From CAVZYN01 sp963779515 (GTDB lineage: Bacteria; Pseudomonadota; Alphaproteobacteria; Rhizobiales; Hyphomicrobiaceae): a stretch of DNA of 64,000 nucleotides. The stretch spans positions 186,001 through 250,000 of the forward strand of contig CAVZYN010000009.1 of assembly GCA_963779515.1 (NCBI GenBank). Reading direction: 5' to 3'. The notes under the pieces were generated by a model. It was not told the origin of the DNA. It was given only the letters and a program-made list of their open reading frames with translations, and made no database searches. Made by a program: the position numbers and the translations under genes. Positions 1 to 8,216 of the stretch are shown here, piece after piece; position 1 is the first letter of the stretch, and each line of letters opens with the position of its first letter.

Positions 1-1040
1 CCGAGGCGCTCGGCGGCAAGCTTGGCCGACGTCACGGTGCCGGTGGTGAGAAGAAATTGGAGCGCGGGGCGGGCGCGCGTCATTTCATCGATGACCGGCA
101 AGACAGCGTTGGTCTCGCCGACGCTTGCGGCATGAAACCAGACCAGTTGGCCGGCGGGGCGGGCTGCGCTGGCGATGCCGTAGCGCTCGTTGCGGCGCGC
201 AGCGATTTCTTTGCCTTGGCGCGTGCGGATGCCGAGCACTGCGGGCGCTGCGAGGCGTCCGGCGGTCATGATGCCGCGATAGGTCGCGAGTGCGGCGCCG
301 GGCGCTGGCGGGCCGAGGGCACGATCGAAGCTCGGACCGGGCGTTGCGCGGCGCGGATCGGCGCCGGCGCGGCGATAGGCCTCGCGGGTTGCGGTGTTGA
401 GCGCGGTTTCGACGTCGAGGCGGTAGCGCTCCAGAGCGTCCGCCGTCGTCTCGCGCGGGACGTGGATCGGCTCGCCGACCACGACACCGGCCTTCGAGAA
501 CGGCATGTTGATGGTCATGCGGCTCCAGGTGTTGAGCGCGCGGAACCGCGAGGTCGCGATGGCGACGGGAATGATGGGGCGGCCGGAGAGGCGCGCCAGG
601 GTGACGATGCCGAGGCCGGCGACACGCGCGGGGCCGGGCGGGACATCGGCGGTCATGGGGACACTGTAGCCGGCCTCGAGCGCGGTGAGGGCGGCGCGGA
701 GGGCGTGAGTGCCGCCGCGATCGCCTTTGCGGTTGCCAGCACCAGCTCCGCGGATCAATTCCATGTCGAAATGTTTGAGCGTTTCGGCGAAGAGTTCAGC
801 GTCGCCGTGCCGCGCGATCATGATCCGCACCTTGACCTCGGGCGGGCAATAGGCGGGGATCATCATGAACTGGCCGTGCCAGATGGCGATGATGGCCGGA
901 TGGCTGGCGATGAGGCGCGCTTGTTCGTTACGGAGTCCTGGCGGGTCGCCCGAGGTTCGGCGCACGAACCCGATCATGCGCGCAAGGGTGGCGCCGGTGA
1001 TGCGGTCGCGGGGGCGAGACTGGTCCGTCGGTGTGGCCAT
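1..1040 (-). CDS. waaA: Lysophospholipid acyltransferase (DUF374) fused in frame to Kdo transferase WaaA; 3' end beyond window
   Basis: Read on the minus strand from ATG at 1040 (an in-frame ATG at 1118 is an alternative). The first ~230 residues look like the DUF374 acyltransferase family: an IWHGQFMMIPAY block, GAGAGNRKGDRGG, a PMTADVPPGP block where relatives usually have PDGPRGP, and a GEPIHVP tail. The frame then runs through a Pro/Ala/Gly-rich linker (about 290-345) with no stop into a WaaA N-terminus: RTRQGKE, NERYG, LVWFHAASVGE, LTTGTVTSAKLAAERL, continuing past base 1. WaaA attaches Kdo to lipid A precursor at the inner membrane. The two genes are often neighbours in related bacteria; here no stop separates them. 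The only in-frame ATG for a separate WaaA is at about 267, inside its anchor segment, so a fusion is the simplest reading. The gene lies downstream of an MsbA-type exporter. Confidence 0.75.
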   Translation of the reverse strand, partial: MATPTDQSRPRDRITGATLARMIGFVRRTSGDPPGLRNEQARLIASHPAIIAIWHGQFMMIPAYCPPEVKVRIMIARHGDAELFAETLKHFDMELIRGAGAGNRKGDRGGTHALRAALTALEAGYSVPMTADVPPGPARVAGLGIVTLARLSGRPIIPVAIATSRFRALNTWSRMTINMPFSKAGVVVGEPIHVPRETTADALERYRLDVETALNTATREAYRRAGADPRRATPGPSFDRALGPPAPGAALATYRGIMTAGRLAAPAVLGIRTRQGKEIAARRNERYGIASAARPAGQLVWFHAASVGETNAVLPVIDEMTRARPALQFLLTTGTVTSAKLAAERL

Positions 1041-1160
1041 CGGCGGAGAAAGGTTCCAGAGTGCGTTGGGAAACCGAGGTGGAGACTTCCGCCGGGTTAA
1101 GTGCGCGACACGTGACATACAAGCATTACATCGTGCAGGCGAGCGCCGTTTTGGTCTGAA

Positions 1161-2987
1161 TTAGGCGACGCCAAGGGCCTGGACCGGTTGCGGGTCGCCA
1201 GTGTCGAGAAGTTGCGAGCGCACCAGACGCGCGTAGTTGCCGTCGCGGGCGACGAGTTCTGAATGCGTGCCCATTTCGATCAGACGGCCTTGCTCCAGCA
1301 CGCAAATCAGATCGGCGCGCTGGACCGTCGCCAAACGATGCGCGATCACGAGCGTCGTGCGATTGCGCGTGAAGTTCGCGAGCGCGTTCTGGACGAGGCG
1401 TTCGCTTTCGGTGTCGAGGGCGCTGGTGGCTTCGTCGAGCAAGAGGATGGGCGCGTCCTTGAGGATCGCGCGGGCGAGGGCGAGGCGTTGGCGCTGGCCG
1501 CCGGAGAGGCGCATGCCGCTGTCGCCGATCATGGTGTCGTAGCCCTTCGGCTGGGCCATGATGAAGTCGTGGGCGGCGGCGGCCTTGGCAGCGGCGACGA
1601 TGTCGGCCTCGCTGGCGCCGAGGCGGCCGAGCGCGATGTTGGTGCGGATGGTGTCGTCGAACAGGGTGACTTCCTGGCTGACGATGGCGATGGCGCCGCG
1701 CAGGCTCTCGACGGTAACGGCGCTGAGATCCTGGCCGTCGATGGCGATGCGGCCTGAGACGGCGTCGAACAGGCGCGGCACGAGATTCATCATCGTAGAT
1801 TTACCGGCGCCGGAGCGACCGACGAGGGCGACGGTCTTGCCGCCGGGAATGACGAGTGAGACATCGCGGATGGCTTCGCTGGCCTCGGCGCCTTCGTAGG
1901 CGAAGCTGACACGATCGAAGGTGATGGTGCCGTCCTTCACTGTCAGCGGCGGGGCGCCGGCGGCGCTGACGATTTTCGGTTTTTCGTCGAGCAGTTCGTA
2001 GAAGCGCTCGGCGCCGGCGATGCCCTCGCTGACGTTGGAGCCGAAGTTGCCGAACGATCGCAGCGCTTGAGCCGCCAGCAGCAGGGCGGTGATGAAGCCC
2101 ATGAAGCCGCCGGTGGTCGAGATGTTGGTGGTGATGCGCCAGGACGCGAGCGCGATGACGCCGGCGATGGCGAAGCCGGCGAAGGCTTCGAGCAAGGGGC
2201 TCAGCCGCGACCGCGCGCGCACCGCTTTCATGCGCAGATTGTAGATCTGCTCGAAGCTCTGATCGAGGCTGTTGCTGGCGTAGCGCTCGAGGCGGAACAT
2301 CTTGATCAGGCGGGCGCCGGAGAGTTTTTCGGTGAGGCGCGCGGTCATTTCGCCGAGTTCGCCTTGAGTTTGTTTGGCGACGCCTTTCAAGCGGCGGCTG
2401 TAGTGGATGATCGGCCAGGCAGCCAGCGGGGAGATGACCAGGACCAGGAAGGCCAACAGGTAGTCGTGATAGAACATGGTGGCGAAGCAGGCGATGGCCG
2501 TGAGCGTGTCGCGCAGCAGCGTGTTCAGGGTGACGGCGCAGCCAACCTGGACGTAGGCGATGTCGTTGGTCAGGCGGGAGACGAGATTGCCGGTGCGTTC
2601 GCGCGTCAGGCGGGCGTAGTCGGCTTCGATCAGTTGGGAAAATGCGCGTTTCTGCAGATCGACGGTGAGGCGCGCGAGGAAGCGATTGCTGACGATGGTG
2701 TGGAGATGCAGGAACAGCGCCCGCATCATGGTGATGAATACGATCGAGGTCAGCACGAGACCGATGGAGCCGAACTTGCCGGAGCCCAGCGTGTCGAAGG
2801 CATACTTGATGACGAAGGAATAGCCGGCCGTGGCGATGGCGAGGCCGGCGGCGATCGCCATCGACAAGGCGACTTGGCGCCAGCGCGGCACAACCCAGTC
2901 CTCGGCGAAGCGGCGCAGGACGCCACGCGCGCGGGGGTCCATCCGCAATGGCGGCGGCTTTCGCGCGATGGGAGGGGTGTCGGCCAC
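1161..2987 (-). CDS. msbA: MsbA-type lipid A/lipid ABC exporter (membrane and ATPase domains fused)
   Basis: A half-transporter of about 608 residues that would dimerise to flip lipid A-core or another lipid across the inner membrane. The N-terminal half has six hydrophobic spans, beginning near QVALSMAIAAGLAIATAG and including a span just after DTLTAIACFATMFYHDYLL. The C-terminal ATPase has Walker A GRSGAGKST (about residue 395), a Q-loop in VSQEVTLFDD, signature LSGGQRQR (about 500), Walker B ILLLDEAT and the H-switch VIAHRLAT. The frame is open further upstream but overlaps the DUF4170 gene, so GTG at 2987 (VADTPPIARK...) is the preferred start and ATG at 2942 (MDPRARG) the alternative. 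It sits between DUF4170 and the acyltransferase-WaaA gene in what looks like one operon, which favours lipid A export over drug export. Confidence 0.88.
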   Translation of the reverse strand: MADTPPIARKPPPLRMDPRARGVLRRFAEDWVVPRWRQVALSMAIAAGLAIATAGYSFVIKYAFDTLGSGKFGSIGLVLTSIVFITMMRALFLHLHTIVSNRFLARLTVDLQKRAFSQLIEADYARLTRERTGNLVSRLTNDIAYVQVGCAVTLNTLLRDTLTAIACFATMFYHDYLLAFLVLVISPLAAWPIIHYSRRLKGVAKQTQGELGEMTARLTEKLSGARLIKMFRLERYASNSLDQSFEQIYNLRMKAVRARSRLSPLLEAFAGFAIAGVIALASWRITTNISTTGGFMGFITALLLAAQALRSFGNFGSNVSEGIAGAERFYELLDEKPKIVSAAGAPPLTVKDGTITFDRVSFAYEGAEASEAIRDVSLVIPGGKTVALVGRSGAGKSTMMNLVPRLFDAVSGRIAIDGQDLSAVTVESLRGAIAIVSQEVTLFDDTIRTNIALGRLGASEADIVAAAKAAAAHDFIMAQPKGYDTMIGDSGMRLSGGQRQRLALARAILKDAPILLLDEATSALDTESERLVQNALANFTRNRTTLVIAHRLATVQRADLICVLEQGRLIEMGTHSELVARDGNYARLVRSQLLDTGDPQPVQALGVA

Positions 2988-3019
2988 GTGTCGTCTCGTT
3001 CTCGTCTTGGGGCGGCGGA

Positions 3020-3271
3020 TCAGCGGTGATCGGGATCGAGCAGGCGATGCATGTGGACGATGAAGTAGCGCATGTGCGCGTTGTCGACGGTACGTTGGGC
3101 GGCGCCCTTCCAGGCTTTGTAGGCCTCGGCATAGTTCGGGTATATGCCGATGATGTCGAGCTTTTCGACGTCGGCGAACTCGACCGTGTCGAGAGCGTTC
3201 AACTCTCCGCCAAATACAAGGTGTAGGAGCTGCTTGGATTGGCGGGCCTGGTTCTGAGTGCCGGTCGACAT
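3020..3271 (-). CDS. DUF4170 family small protein
   Basis: An 83-residue soluble protein, MSTGTQNQARQ at the start and MHRLLDPDHR at the end. The core ELNALDTVEFADVEKLDI plus GIYPNYAEAYKAWKGAAQ matches my memory of DUF4170, a short family found next to Kdo/lipid A genes in Rhizobiales. An AAGGA ribosome-binding site lies about 9 bases before the ATG. No catalytic residues are evident and the function is unknown. It is the first gene of the presumed operon with msbA and the acyltransferase-WaaA gene, so an accessory role in envelope lipid synthesis is inferred from context only. Confidence 0.7.
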   Translation of the reverse strand: MSTGTQNQARQSKQLLHLVFGGELNALDTVEFADVEKLDIIGIYPNYAEAYKAWKGAAQRTVDNAHMRYFIVHMHRLLDPDHR

Positions 3272-3573
3272 CAGTTTCGCGTCCTTTCTTCGATTTCGGC
3301 GTGATCCGGGTCTGCTGGTGCCTCAAAGCGTGCGGTGTTGCAAGCTTCGGCTGCTCTGGCGACAAGGTTGGGGATCAACCGCGTGTGGTTCGAACTGAAA
3401 CAATTGAAAATATTGAATTTTCCATGTCGCTTCATGGGTTGCCAACAGCTTTGTGGCACTGTGAGCTATCGAAGATCGCCCGATAGCGGCGGCTCGGGAG
3501 CTAACAGGGCTCGACGGCAAAAAAAGAGGGTGCGCGACACGGTCGCCGCCCTCTTTGTCGTTTCGGGCTGGAA
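3272..3573. other. Intergenic gap: operon promoter region plus ubiA terminator
   Basis: About 300 bases with no convincing gene. It should hold the minus-strand promoter of the DUF4170-msbA-waaA operon; the AT-rich stretch around 3400-3425 is the best candidate. It also holds the ubiA terminator, listed separately. A small inverted repeat (CTATCG...CGATAG) lies near 3469-3486. Short open frames here look like chance. Confidence 0.5.
3523..3556 (-). terminator. Rho-independent terminator of ubiA
   Basis: A perfect 8-bp stem, AAAGAGGG paired with CCCTCTTT, encloses a GC-rich loop. On the minus strand it is followed by a run of seven or more T. It begins 18 bases past the ubiA stop. Confidence 0.8.
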
Positions 3574-4515
3574 TTATGGCGCCGCCCGGAACAGTGTTTC
3601 AGCTGCAAGGCCGAGGAACAGTAGCCAGCCGACGTGCGTGTTGGACTTGAAGCGGGCGAGGCAATTGGCCGGGTCGGCCGTGTCCAGAGTCTTGATCTGC
3701 CAGGCCATCTGAACCGCGGCGAGCGTCAGGGCGAAAAGGGTGATGAGGCGGCCGCCGGCGGCGATAGCGGCAATGGTCCAGCAGACGAGCGCACCGGCGT
3801 AGAGGGCGGCGACCCAGAGATGCGTGCGGTCGCCAAAGTGCAGGGCGGTCGATTTGAGGCCAATGAGGCTGTCGTCTTCCTTATCCTGGTGCGCGTAAAT
3901 CGTGTCGTAGCCGATGGTCCACAGCACGGAGCCGGCATAGAGGACGACCGCTGGCCAGGCGAGGCTGCCGGTGACGGCGGCCCAGCCGACGAGGGCGCCC
4001 CACTTGAAGGTCAGGCCAAGCACGAGCTGCGGCCAATTCGTGATGCGCTTGGCGAGCGGATAGATCGCAACGAGGCCGAGCGAGGCGATCGCGAGCCAGA
4101 CCGTGAAGCGATTGAATTGGAGGAGCACGAGCAGGCCGATGAGGCAGAGGCCAGCGGCGAAGGCGAGAGCTTGGGGCACGGACACCGCGCCCGAGGGGAT
4201 CGGGCGGCTGGCAGTGCGGGCGACCTTGGCGTCGAAGTGGCGGTCGAGGATGTCGTTGTGGGTGCAGCCGGCGCCGCGCATGACGAAGGCGCCGATCAGG
4301 AACAGCGCCAGGTACCAGACGTTGGTGTGCGGCTTGCCGGTTGCGAGCTCGGCAAGGGTCTGGCTCCACCAGCAGGGGAACAAGAGCAGCCAGGCACCGA
4401 TGGGGCGATCAAAGCGGGCGAGGCGGGCATAGGGCAGCGCCCAGGCCGGTGCCCAGCGATCGATCCAGTTGCCCGGCGGGGCGTCGGCGACGTGGGTGGC
4501 TGGTGCGGTTGTCAT
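3574..4515 (-). CDS. ubiA: 4-hydroxybenzoate polyprenyltransferase (UbiA)
   Basis: A 313-residue integral membrane prenyltransferase that joins the polyprenyl tail to 4-hydroxybenzoate in ubiquinone synthesis. The first Asp-rich motif is NDILDRHFD (about residues 87-95), preceded by GAGCTH. The second is in YDTIYAHQDKEDD (about 203-215). These are the Mg-diphosphate sites of the family. Eight or so hydrophobic segments are visible and the length is typical. It is followed by its own terminator and so appears monocistronic. It is divergent from rsmE, with a palindromic repeat between them. Confidence 0.95.
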   Translation of the reverse strand: MTTAPATHVADAPPGNWIDRWAPAWALPYARLARFDRPIGAWLLLFPCWWSQTLAELATGKPHTNVWYLALFLIGAFVMRGAGCTHNDILDRHFDAKVARTASRPIPSGAVSVPQALAFAAGLCLIGLLVLLQFNRFTVWLAIASLGLVAIYPLAKRITNWPQLVLGLTFKWGALVGWAAVTGSLAWPAVVLYAGSVLWTIGYDTIYAHQDKEDDSLIGLKSTALHFGDRTHLWVAALYAGALVCWTIAAIAAGGRLITLFALTLAAVQMAWQIKTLDTADPANCLARFKSNTHVGWLLFLGLAAETLFRAAP

Positions 4516-4585
4516 ATGCCGACCTTAAAGGGGCGTGCATCCGTTGCAACGGGGGCAGACTGAGACTGGATGCCGCTTGCGGAGC

Positions 4586-4738
4586 TTTTTTCTTGCGCGC
4601 GGCCGCCCCACCAACCCCGCGCGCGTGCGCGCGGCCGCGTCATGACGGTCTGGCATGCTTCGCATGCTGGCAACCCCGCGCGCGTTTCTAACCGCACCCA
4701 GTCAATTTTTCGCGCAGCTGGTATAAGACGAGACGAGG
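4586..4738. repeat. Dispersed palindromic repeat, copy 1 (enlarged variant)
   Basis: Starts with the core TTGCGCGCGGCCGCCCCACC followed by AACCCCGCGCGCG. That core also occurs near 7640, 26160 and 32104. This copy contains an extra ~59-base segment ending in another CAACCCCGCGCGCG (4626-4684). It then carries a degenerate arm, CTAACCGCACCC...GCAGCTGGTATAAG, matching the CCAATCGCAC...GTGCGCTTGGTATA arm of the 26-kb copy. It lies in the divergent gap between ubiA and rsmE. Confidence 0.7.
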
Positions 4739-4745
4739 AGTTCAT

Positions 4746-5486
4746 ATGGCCGTCCGGGATCTCACGTCACAGCGTTTGTTTGTCGAAGCCGATCTGGCGG
4801 CTGGCGTCGAGGTCGCGCTCGAGGCCGGGCAGGCGCAGTATCTGCGGACGGTGCTGCGGCTCGAGGCAGGGGCAAAGTTGCTGGTCTTCAATGGCCGCGA
4901 TGGGGAGTGGGCGGCGGAGCTGCGAACGGCGGGCAAACGCGGCGCTGCGCTTGGAATCCAGGCGTGCGTGCGGACGCAAACGGCGGGGCCCGACGTCGAC
5001 TATCTGTTTGCGCCGTTGAAGCGGTCACGGCTCGACTACATGGTGCAGAAGGCGACCGAGATGGGTGTCGCGCGGCTGCGGCCGGTGCTGACACGGCACA
5101 CGATCGCGGAGCGCGTCAATCTGGAGCGGATGCGCGCGAATGCGGTCGAGGCGGCGGAGCAGTGCGGCGTGTTGCGCGTGCCGGACGTGCTGGAGCCGGT
5201 CGCGTTCGATCGTTTGTTCGCGGCGTGGGATGAGAACCGGCATGTGATTTTCTGTGATGAGGCGGCGGCGCAAACCAATCCGCTCAAGGTCTTGTCGGCG
5301 CTGCAACCCGGGCCGATGGCGGTGCTGATCGGTCCAGAGGGCGGGTTCAGTTCCGAGGAGCGCGTGCTGCTGTTGCAGAAGCCCTATGTCACGGCGATCG
5401 CGCTCGGACCACGGATCATGCGTGCGGATACGGCGGCGGTCGCCGCTCTCGCGCTTGTGAATGCGGCGATCGGCGATTGGGCATGA
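4746..5486 (+). CDS. rsmE: 16S rRNA (uracil-1498-N3)-methyltransferase RsmE
   Basis: A 246-residue SPOUT-class methyltransferase that modifies U1498 of 16S rRNA using S-adenosylmethionine. The N-terminal PUA-like part contains AQYLRTVLRLEAG and NGRDGEW. The C-terminal knot domain contains KRSRLDYMVQKATEMGV, ERVNLERM, EAAEQCGVLRVP, the cofactor loop VLIGPEGGFSSEE and ALGPRIMRADTA. A TGAGATCTC-type element is absent; the start follows a weak AGGAG at 4736-4740. It is followed by gshA after 101 bases. Confidence 0.95.
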   Translation: MAVRDLTSQRLFVEADLAAGVEVALEAGQAQYLRTVLRLEAGAKLLVFNGRDGEWAAELRTAGKRGAALGIQACVRTQTAGPDVDYLFAPLKRSRLDYMVQKATEMGVARLRPVLTRHTIAERVNLERMRANAVEAAEQCGVLRVPDVLEPVAFDRLFAAWDENRHVIFCDEAAAQTNPLKVLSALQPGPMAVLIGPEGGFSSEERVLLLQKPYVTAIALGPRIMRADTAAVAALALVNAAIGDWA

Positions 5487-5587
5487 CTTGCTCGCGCACG
5501 TGGGGCTTGTAAGAGGCGCGACCCGCCGCCATAAGATGGCCGATGGGCGCCGGTGCTGGCCGCTAGACAACTGATAGGACTTGTTGA

Positions 5588-6961
5588 ATGTCGACCCGAG
5601 AGGCAAGTGCGCCGTCACCGCTGGTGACCGGCAAGGGAGACCTCATCGGTTGGATCGCCGCGGGGAACAAGCCGCAGTCGCAATGGTTGATCGGCACGGA
5701 ACACGAGAAGTTTCTGTTCACGACGGATGGCCACAAGCCGGTGCCGTATGAGGGGCCGCGGGGCGTCAAGGCGCTGATGGAGGGGCTGATCGCGCGCTAC
5801 GGCTGGGAGCCGATCAAGGAAGGCGACACGACGATCGCGCTGAAACACCCGCGGGGCGGCAACGTCTCGCTGGAGCCCGGCGGGCAGTTCGAGCTGTCGG
5901 GCGCGGCGCTCGACACGCTGCACGGGGTGTCGGCGGAGACGGACCAGCACATCGCGGAGGTGCGCGCGATCGGCCGCGATCTGGGCATCGGCATGATGGG
6001 GCTTGGGCATGCACCGACATGGACGCGGGCGGACATGCCGACGATGCCGAAGCGGCGCTATGCGGTGATGACCAAGTACATGCCGAAGGTCGGCACGCGC
6101 GGCCTCGATATGATGTACCGCACGTGCACGATCCAGGTGAATCTCGACTTCGCGAGCGAAGCCGACATGGTCAAGAAGCTGCGCGTGTCGCTCGCTCTGC
6201 AGCCGATCGCGACGGCGCTGTTCGCCGCATCTCCGTTCGTGGAGGGGCGGCCGAATGGGCAGCGGTCGACGCGCAGCGAGATCTGGCGTCATACGGACAA
6301 CAATCGCGCGGGCATGTTGCCGTTCGCGTTCGAGAGCGGCATGGGGTTCGAGCGGTACGTCGACTATGCGCTCGATGTGCCGATGTACTTCGTTTATCGC
6401 GACGGTCATTACATCGACGTCGCGGGGGCGTCGTTCCGGGATTTTCTCGCGGGCAAGCTCGCGGCGTTGCCAGGCGAGACGCCGACGATCGACGATTGGT
6501 CGGATCATCTCACGACGCTGTTTCCCGAGGTGCGGTTGAAGCGGTTTCTGGAAATGCGCGGTGCCGATTGCGGGCCGGTGCCGCATATCACGGCGCTGCC
6601 GGCGTTCTGGGTTGGGCTGCTGTATGATCAAGGCGCGCTCGATGCGGCCTACGACGTGATCAAGGACTGGACGGCGGCCGAGCGGCAGGGGTTGCGGGAT
6701 ACGGCGCCAACGTCGGCGCTGGCGACGCGGTTCCGGAAAACCACCGTTCACGAGATCGCCAAAAACGTGGTGGCGATCGCGCGGGCGGGGCTTGCGGCGC
6801 GCGGCCGGCGCAACTCGCAAGGGCGCGACGAGACCATGTATCTGGCACCGATCGAGGCGATCGCGGCCAGCGGGCGGACGGTCGCAGATGACCTGCTGGC
6901 GCGGTTCAATGGGCCATGGGCGCAGAAGGCTGATCCGATATTTTCTGAATTTAGATATTGA
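5588..6961 (+). CDS. gshA: Glutamate-cysteine ligase, plant/alphaproteobacterial type
   Basis: A 457-residue enzyme catalysing ATP-dependent formation of gamma-glutamylcysteine, the first step of glutathione synthesis. Family blocks include WLIGTEHEKF (about residue 34), LEPGGQFELSGA, MMGLGHAPTW, MPKRRYAVMTKYMPKVG, TCTIQVNLDF, FVEGRPNGQRSTRSEIW and FLEMRGADCGPVPHI. The length fits the proteobacterial/plant class rather than the E. coli class. The ATG follows TAGGACTTGTTG, a usable ribosome-binding site. The C-terminus carries GRDETMYLAPIEAI. Confidence 0.95.
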   Translation: MSTREASAPSPLVTGKGDLIGWIAAGNKPQSQWLIGTEHEKFLFTTDGHKPVPYEGPRGVKALMEGLIARYGWEPIKEGDTTIALKHPRGGNVSLEPGGQFELSGAALDTLHGVSAETDQHIAEVRAIGRDLGIGMMGLGHAPTWTRADMPTMPKRRYAVMTKYMPKVGTRGLDMMYRTCTIQVNLDFASEADMVKKLRVSLALQPIATALFAASPFVEGRPNGQRSTRSEIWRHTDNNRAGMLPFAFESGMGFERYVDYALDVPMYFVYRDGHYIDVAGASFRDFLAGKLAALPGETPTIDDWSDHLTTLFPEVRLKRFLEMRGADCGPVPHITALPAFWVGLLYDQGALDAAYDVIKDWTAAERQGLRDTAPTSALATRFRKTTVHEIAKNVVAIARAGLAARGRRNSQGRDETMYLAPIEAIAASGRTVADDLLARFNGPWAQKADPIFSEFRY

Positions 6962-7100
6962 TTTCAGTGTTTTGAATAAATTCTACTGACGACGGACGGC
7001 CGCTGTGTACTGTTCAGGCGGTGTTCATGGGGCAGGGGTTATTCCTTTACCGTACTTGAGGGTGCGTGACGCGCGGCGTCCACCAACGCGGGAGCTGTCT

Positions 7101-7322
7101 GTGTTCAGGATTTCCAGAATCGCGACCGTTGTCGCGACGCTTGCAGTGGCCGGTGCGCTCAGCGCGTCCGGGCCGTCGTGCGCGGTCCTGGCGCAGGGTT
7201 CGGGCTGCGCGGCGAACTGCAATGCCGCCTACGGCGCCTGCTACAAGGCGTCACAGAACCGCGCGGCGTGCGAACAGGCGCTGCAGCGCTGCATGCAGGG
7301 CTGCATTTCGAACCCGCGGTGA
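7101..7322 (+). CDS. Small secreted protein with symmetric six-cysteine pattern
   Basis: A 73-residue protein from GTG at 7101, with GGGAG eight bases upstream; an earlier in-frame GTG at 7005 has no good ribosome-binding site. Residues 1-32 form a Sec signal peptide (FRISRIATVVATLAVAG... ending VLAQ). The mature part has six Cys spaced CX3C-X6-C-X9-C-X6-CX3C, a mirror-symmetric 3-6-9-6-3 pattern. Such spacing suits two helices held by disulfides, as in alpha-hairpinin or twin-CX3C folds. I do not recognise a named family. A periplasmic or extracellular location is inferred from the signal peptide. Confidence 0.65.
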   Translation: MFRISRIATVVATLAVAGALSASGPSCAVLAQGSGCAANCNAAYGACYKASQNRAACEQALQRCMQGCISNPR

Positions 7323-7673
7323 TGGGCGGTTTCCGTTGTTGTGGCTCGCAAATGCCAAGCGGCGGTGACTAGACCCTCATCCGGCCTTCGGCCACCTTCT
7401 CCCAGAGGGAGAAGGAAGAAATAGCATCCGGCCCCATCCCTTTTTGCGTTCGCCCAGGGCGGTCACCTTCTCCCTGAGGGGAAGGATGAAATAGATCCGC
7501 ACCGTCGAAACCGGCCGAAGCAAAGACAAAGGCCCGAGCCATTTGCGGCTCGGGCCTGTCGGAAGCCAGCGTCCATCCCCCGATATACGCGGCTTCGAGC
7601 TTGTTCCTTTGAGCGCGGCTTCGCGCGGTTGCTTTTTTCTTTGCGCGCGGCCGCCCCACCAACCCCGCGCGCG
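7323..7673. other. Intergenic gap with repeats and a terminator-like hairpin
   Basis: About 350 bases with no gene supported. It contains a CCTCATCCGGCCTTCGGCCA element (about 7374-7414; also present near 25196) with an AGGGAGAAGG tail, and a second CTCCCTGAGGGGAAGG stretch near 7470. It also holds a strong hairpin and a copy of the GCGCGCGGCCGCCCCACC repeat, both listed separately. Confidence 0.6.
7530..7557 (-). terminator. Hairpin, probable terminator of the cytochrome c gene
   Basis: An 11-bp perfect stem, AGGCCCGAGCC with GGCTCGGGCCT, around a 6-base loop. On the minus strand it is followed by TTTGTCTTTG, so it fits a terminator for the cytochrome c transcript. It lies about 115 bases past that stop. 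Confidence 0.55.
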
Positions 7674-7675
7674 TT
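7632..7675. repeat. Dispersed palindromic repeat, copy 2 (core only)
   Basis: Core TTTGCGCGCGGCCGCCCCAC followed by CAACCCCGCGCGCG, directly abutting the last codons of the cytochrome c gene. The stem GCGCGCGG/CCGCGCGC is present. The outer arms found in the 26-kb and 32-kb copies are missing. Confidence 0.7.
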
Positions 7676-8051
7676 ATTTGGAGGCCTTCATGATGTAGGC
7701 CAGAATATCCTTGCGGTCTTGCTCATCCTTGAGGCCGGCGAAGGCCATCTTGTTCTTCGGCATGTAGGCGGCGGGGCCTTCGAGATACTTCATCAACTCG
7801 GCTTCGGTCCAGACGAGGCCCTTAGCGCCGGCGTCCTTGTTGGCGTCAGAGTAACTGAACCCTTCGACACTGCCTGCCTTGCGGCCGATGATACCGTTGA
7901 GCAAGGGGCCAACCTTGTTCTTGGCGCCGTCGCCGATGTCGTGACATGCGCGGCATTTCTTGAATACGTCTTCGCCCGCTTCCGCGTTCTGTGCAAGGGC
8001 TCCGCCGGTGGTCATCAACAGTGCTGTCACGGCGGCAAAAATACTGCGCAT
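7674..8051 (-). CDS. Cytochrome c, class I (cytochrome c2 / c550 type)
   Basis: A 125-residue periplasmic electron carrier. The start is ATG at 8051 behind GGAGAACGAAGC; the open frame extends further upstream but without signal-peptide character. Residues 1-20 are a signal peptide (SIFAAVTALLMTTGGALAQ). The heme site is C33-R-A-C36-H37 (KKCRACHDIG). A PLLNGIIGRKAGSVEGFSYS block follows, and the axial Met lies in AYMPKNKMAF. The C-terminal helix is DRKDILAYIMKASK. This is the layout of cytochrome c2-like soluble monohemes. No oxidase or reductase gene is adjacent. Confidence 0.92.
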   Translation of the reverse strand: MRSIFAAVTALLMTTGGALAQNAEAGEDVFKKCRACHDIGDGAKNKVGPLLNGIIGRKAGSVEGFSYSDANKDAGAKGLVWTEAELMKYLEGPAAYMPKNKMAFAGLKDEQDRKDILAYIMKASK

Positions 8052-8216
8052 GCTTCGTTCTCCGGTATTTCCATTTCTTCCGGCGAAGACGTAGCAACAC
8101 CCTCGGCCGGAACCAAGGCGGCTAAACGTTGCATCGACGGCTTTTTCGAGAGTGTTGCCTTTATCGTCACTGCGATCCGGCGCGCGGTGGCGTCCCACCC
8201 CCGCGCGCTTGATCCA

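Noticed and set aside
57..1100. Plus-strand 347-residue open frame opposite the acyltransferase-WaaA gene
   Set aside because: Ala/Gly/Arg-rich shadow of the minus-strand gene; no motifs.
5615..6820. Minus-strand 401-residue frame over gshA
   Set aside because: Antisense shadow; GshA motifs are unambiguous on the plus strand.
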